7,386 nt of DNA from Sulfuricellaceae bacterium. Its GTDB lineage: Bacteria > Pseudomonadota > Gammaproteobacteria > Burkholderiales > UBA9220. Every line of letters begins with the position of its first letter. Positions within the stretch are counted from its first letter, which is position 1. The notes under the pieces were generated by a model that worked only from the letters and a program-made list of their open reading frames with translations, had not been told where the DNA came from and ran no database searches. A program made the translations under genes and the position numbers. This document shows, in pieces, positions 6,487-7,386 of this stretch. The DNA lies in assembly GCA_019911985.1 (NCBI GenBank), contig JAIOJO010000103.1, positions 1 through 7,386 of the forward strand, given 5' to 3'.

Positions 6487-7137
6487 ATGGACATCCGGCA
6501 TAAATTCATTCAAGCCAAAAGCGCCCTTTCCGTCCAGGGCGAGCAGGCGAGTTGCGACTCCAGCTCCGGGCGGATTCCGCCCGGCCAAAACCAAGTCGAG
6601 AATTTCCCGGTACTGGATCTCGGCACCCATCCCGACATCTCGCCGCAAACTTGGACCCTGCGCCTGTTCGGCCTAGTCGATCGCGAACTGGACTTGAGTT
6701 GGAGCGATTTTCAGGCACTGCCGCAAAAAAACCAGCTTGCCGATTTTCATTGCGTCACCCACTGGACGCAATTGGACATGGAATGGCAAGGCGTTTCCGC
6801 CGCCAGCGTGATCGCCCTCGCCCACGCGCGGCCCGAGGCTCGTTTTCTCACGCTGCACGGCTACGACGACTATACCGTCAACCTGCCCGTGGCGGCCCTG
6901 CTGGACGACGACGTTATCCTCGCCCACAGCGTTTTCGGCCGAGCCCTGAGCCGCGAACACGGCGGCCCGGTGCGCCTGGTGGTACCCAAGCGCTACGGCT
7001 GGAAAAGCGTGAAATGGCTGAAAGCCATCGAGTTCCATGCCACAGACCGCCCCGGCTTCTGGGAAAGCCGGGGCTATCATAACGAGGGCGACCCCTGGCG
7101 CGAAGAGCGCTTCAGCGGGATGCCGAATGACGAATAG
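6487..7137 (+). CDS. Sulfite-oxidase-like molybdopterin-dependent oxidoreductase
   Basis: The product has 216 residues and belongs to the oxidoreductase molybdopterin-binding family (sulfite oxidase fold, COG2041). DFHCVTHWTQLDMEWQGV (86-103) carries Cys89, expected to be the protein ligand of molybdenum. GGPVRLVVPKRYGWKSVKWL (159-178) is the cofactor-binding block, and GFWESRGYHNEGDPW (190-204) is a typical ending for the short, YuiH-like subgroup. No Tat or Sec signal peptide and no heme or dimerisation domain is present, so it is probably cytosolic, unlike periplasmic MsrP (YedY). The substrate is unknown; sulfite oxidation should not be assumed. The N-terminal KFIQAK...RIPPGQ pattern suits the subgroup and supports the ATG at 6487, though the ribosome site is weak. 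It lies 24 bases after lspA and 6 bases before fkpB, so it is very likely co-transcribed. It separates two genes that are adjacent in E. coli. Confidence 0.9.
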   Translation: MDIRHKFIQAKSALSVQGEQASCDSSSGRIPPGQNQVENFPVLDLGTHPDISPQTWTLRLFGLVDRELDLSWSDFQALPQKNQLADFHCVTHWTQLDMEWQGVSAASVIALAHARPEARFLTLHGYDDYTVNLPVAALLDDDVILAHSVFGRALSREHGGPVRLVVPKRYGWKSVKWLKAIEFHATDRPGFWESRGYHNEGDPWREERFSGMPNDE

Positions 7138-7143
7138 ACCATC

Positions 7144-7386
7144 ATGACCCGCGCCATCCAAGCCGGCGACAAGGTCGCCTTGCACTACCGCCTCAGCGCC
7201 CTGACCAGCGGCGAGGAAATCCTCAGCTCCTTCGACGGCGATCCGCTCATGCTGCGTGTCGGCGGAAACGAGCTCGCGCCCAATCTGCAGCAATGCTTGC
7301 TCGGCTTGGAGGAAGGCGATCATCCGATTTTCGAACTGGACGCCCAGGACGCTTTCGGCAAGAGCGACCCGGAGCTGGTGCAAACC
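7144..7386 (+). CDS. fkpB: FKBP-type peptidyl-prolyl cis-trans isomerase (SlyD/FkpB-like), N-terminal part
   Basis: The gene is cut by the right edge after 81 codons with no stop in frame. It begins MTRAIQAGDKVALHYRLSAL, the first strand of an FKBP domain. STFD-like SSFDGDP (28-34), an LLGLEEGD block (52-59) and LDAQDAFGKSDPELVQ (65-80) follow; the last is the entry to the insert-in-flap chaperone domain of the SlyD/SlpA group. Family knowledge: these cytosolic proteins speed proline isomerisation and help protein folding. The position downstream of ileS-lspA supports FkpB (SlpA) rather than SlyD, and ispH is the usual next gene. The ATG lies 6 bases after the preceding stop with no clear Shine-Dalgarno, suggesting translational coupling. 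Confidence 0.9.
   Translation, partial: MTRAIQAGDKVALHYRLSALTSGEEILSSFDGDPLMLRVGGNELAPNLQQCLLGLEEGDHPIFELDAQDAFGKSDPELVQT

Overview
The window is about 60% G+C. It looks like the chromosome of a betaproteobacterium, possibly Nitrosomonadales or a sulfur/iron-oxidiser-like lineage. That placement rests on the protein sequences and on the gene order ribF-ileS-lspA-fkpB; nothing here fixes the genus.

Left part (1-1805): the tail of a sigma-54 enhancer-binding transcription activator is followed by an AT-rich, 225-base intergenic region and then by a single gene for an HD-GYP cyclic-di-GMP phosphodiesterase-like protein. The intergenic region holds three closely spaced TTGC/GCAA inverted repeats, a plausible IHF site and a well-formed -24/-12 (sigma-54) promoter at 611-625. 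The simplest reading is a local circuit in which the neighbouring activator binds the inverted repeats and turns on the HD-GYP gene. This is inferred from layout and motifs.

Middle (1806-2135): a 330-base gene-free stretch precedes ribF. It carries two promoter-like blocks 140 bases apart that resemble each other from -35 to past -10, as if duplicated. The second has a 13-base interrupted palindrome in its spacer.

Right part (2136-7386): a housekeeping operon-like run on the + strand comprises ribF (FMN/FAD synthesis), ileS (isoleucyl-tRNA synthetase), lspA (lipoprotein signal peptidase), a sulfite-oxidase-like molybdopterin oxidoreductase, and the start of fkpB (SlyD-like peptidyl-prolyl isomerase, cut by the window end). 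The ileS/lspA reading frames overlap by 8 bases, and the later gaps are 24 and 6 bases. The molybdopterin gene interrupts the familiar lspA-fkpB adjacency. Between ribF and ileS lies a large imperfect inverted repeat with 30-base arms built of 9-base units. It contains the ribF stop codon and ends 13 bases before the ileS start.

I found no CRISPR array, transposase, rRNA or tRNA, and no clear new defence or mobile system. The most notable items are the sigma-54/HD-GYP control region, the ribF-ileS hairpin element, the duplicated promoter-like blocks, and the extra oxidoreductase in the operon.
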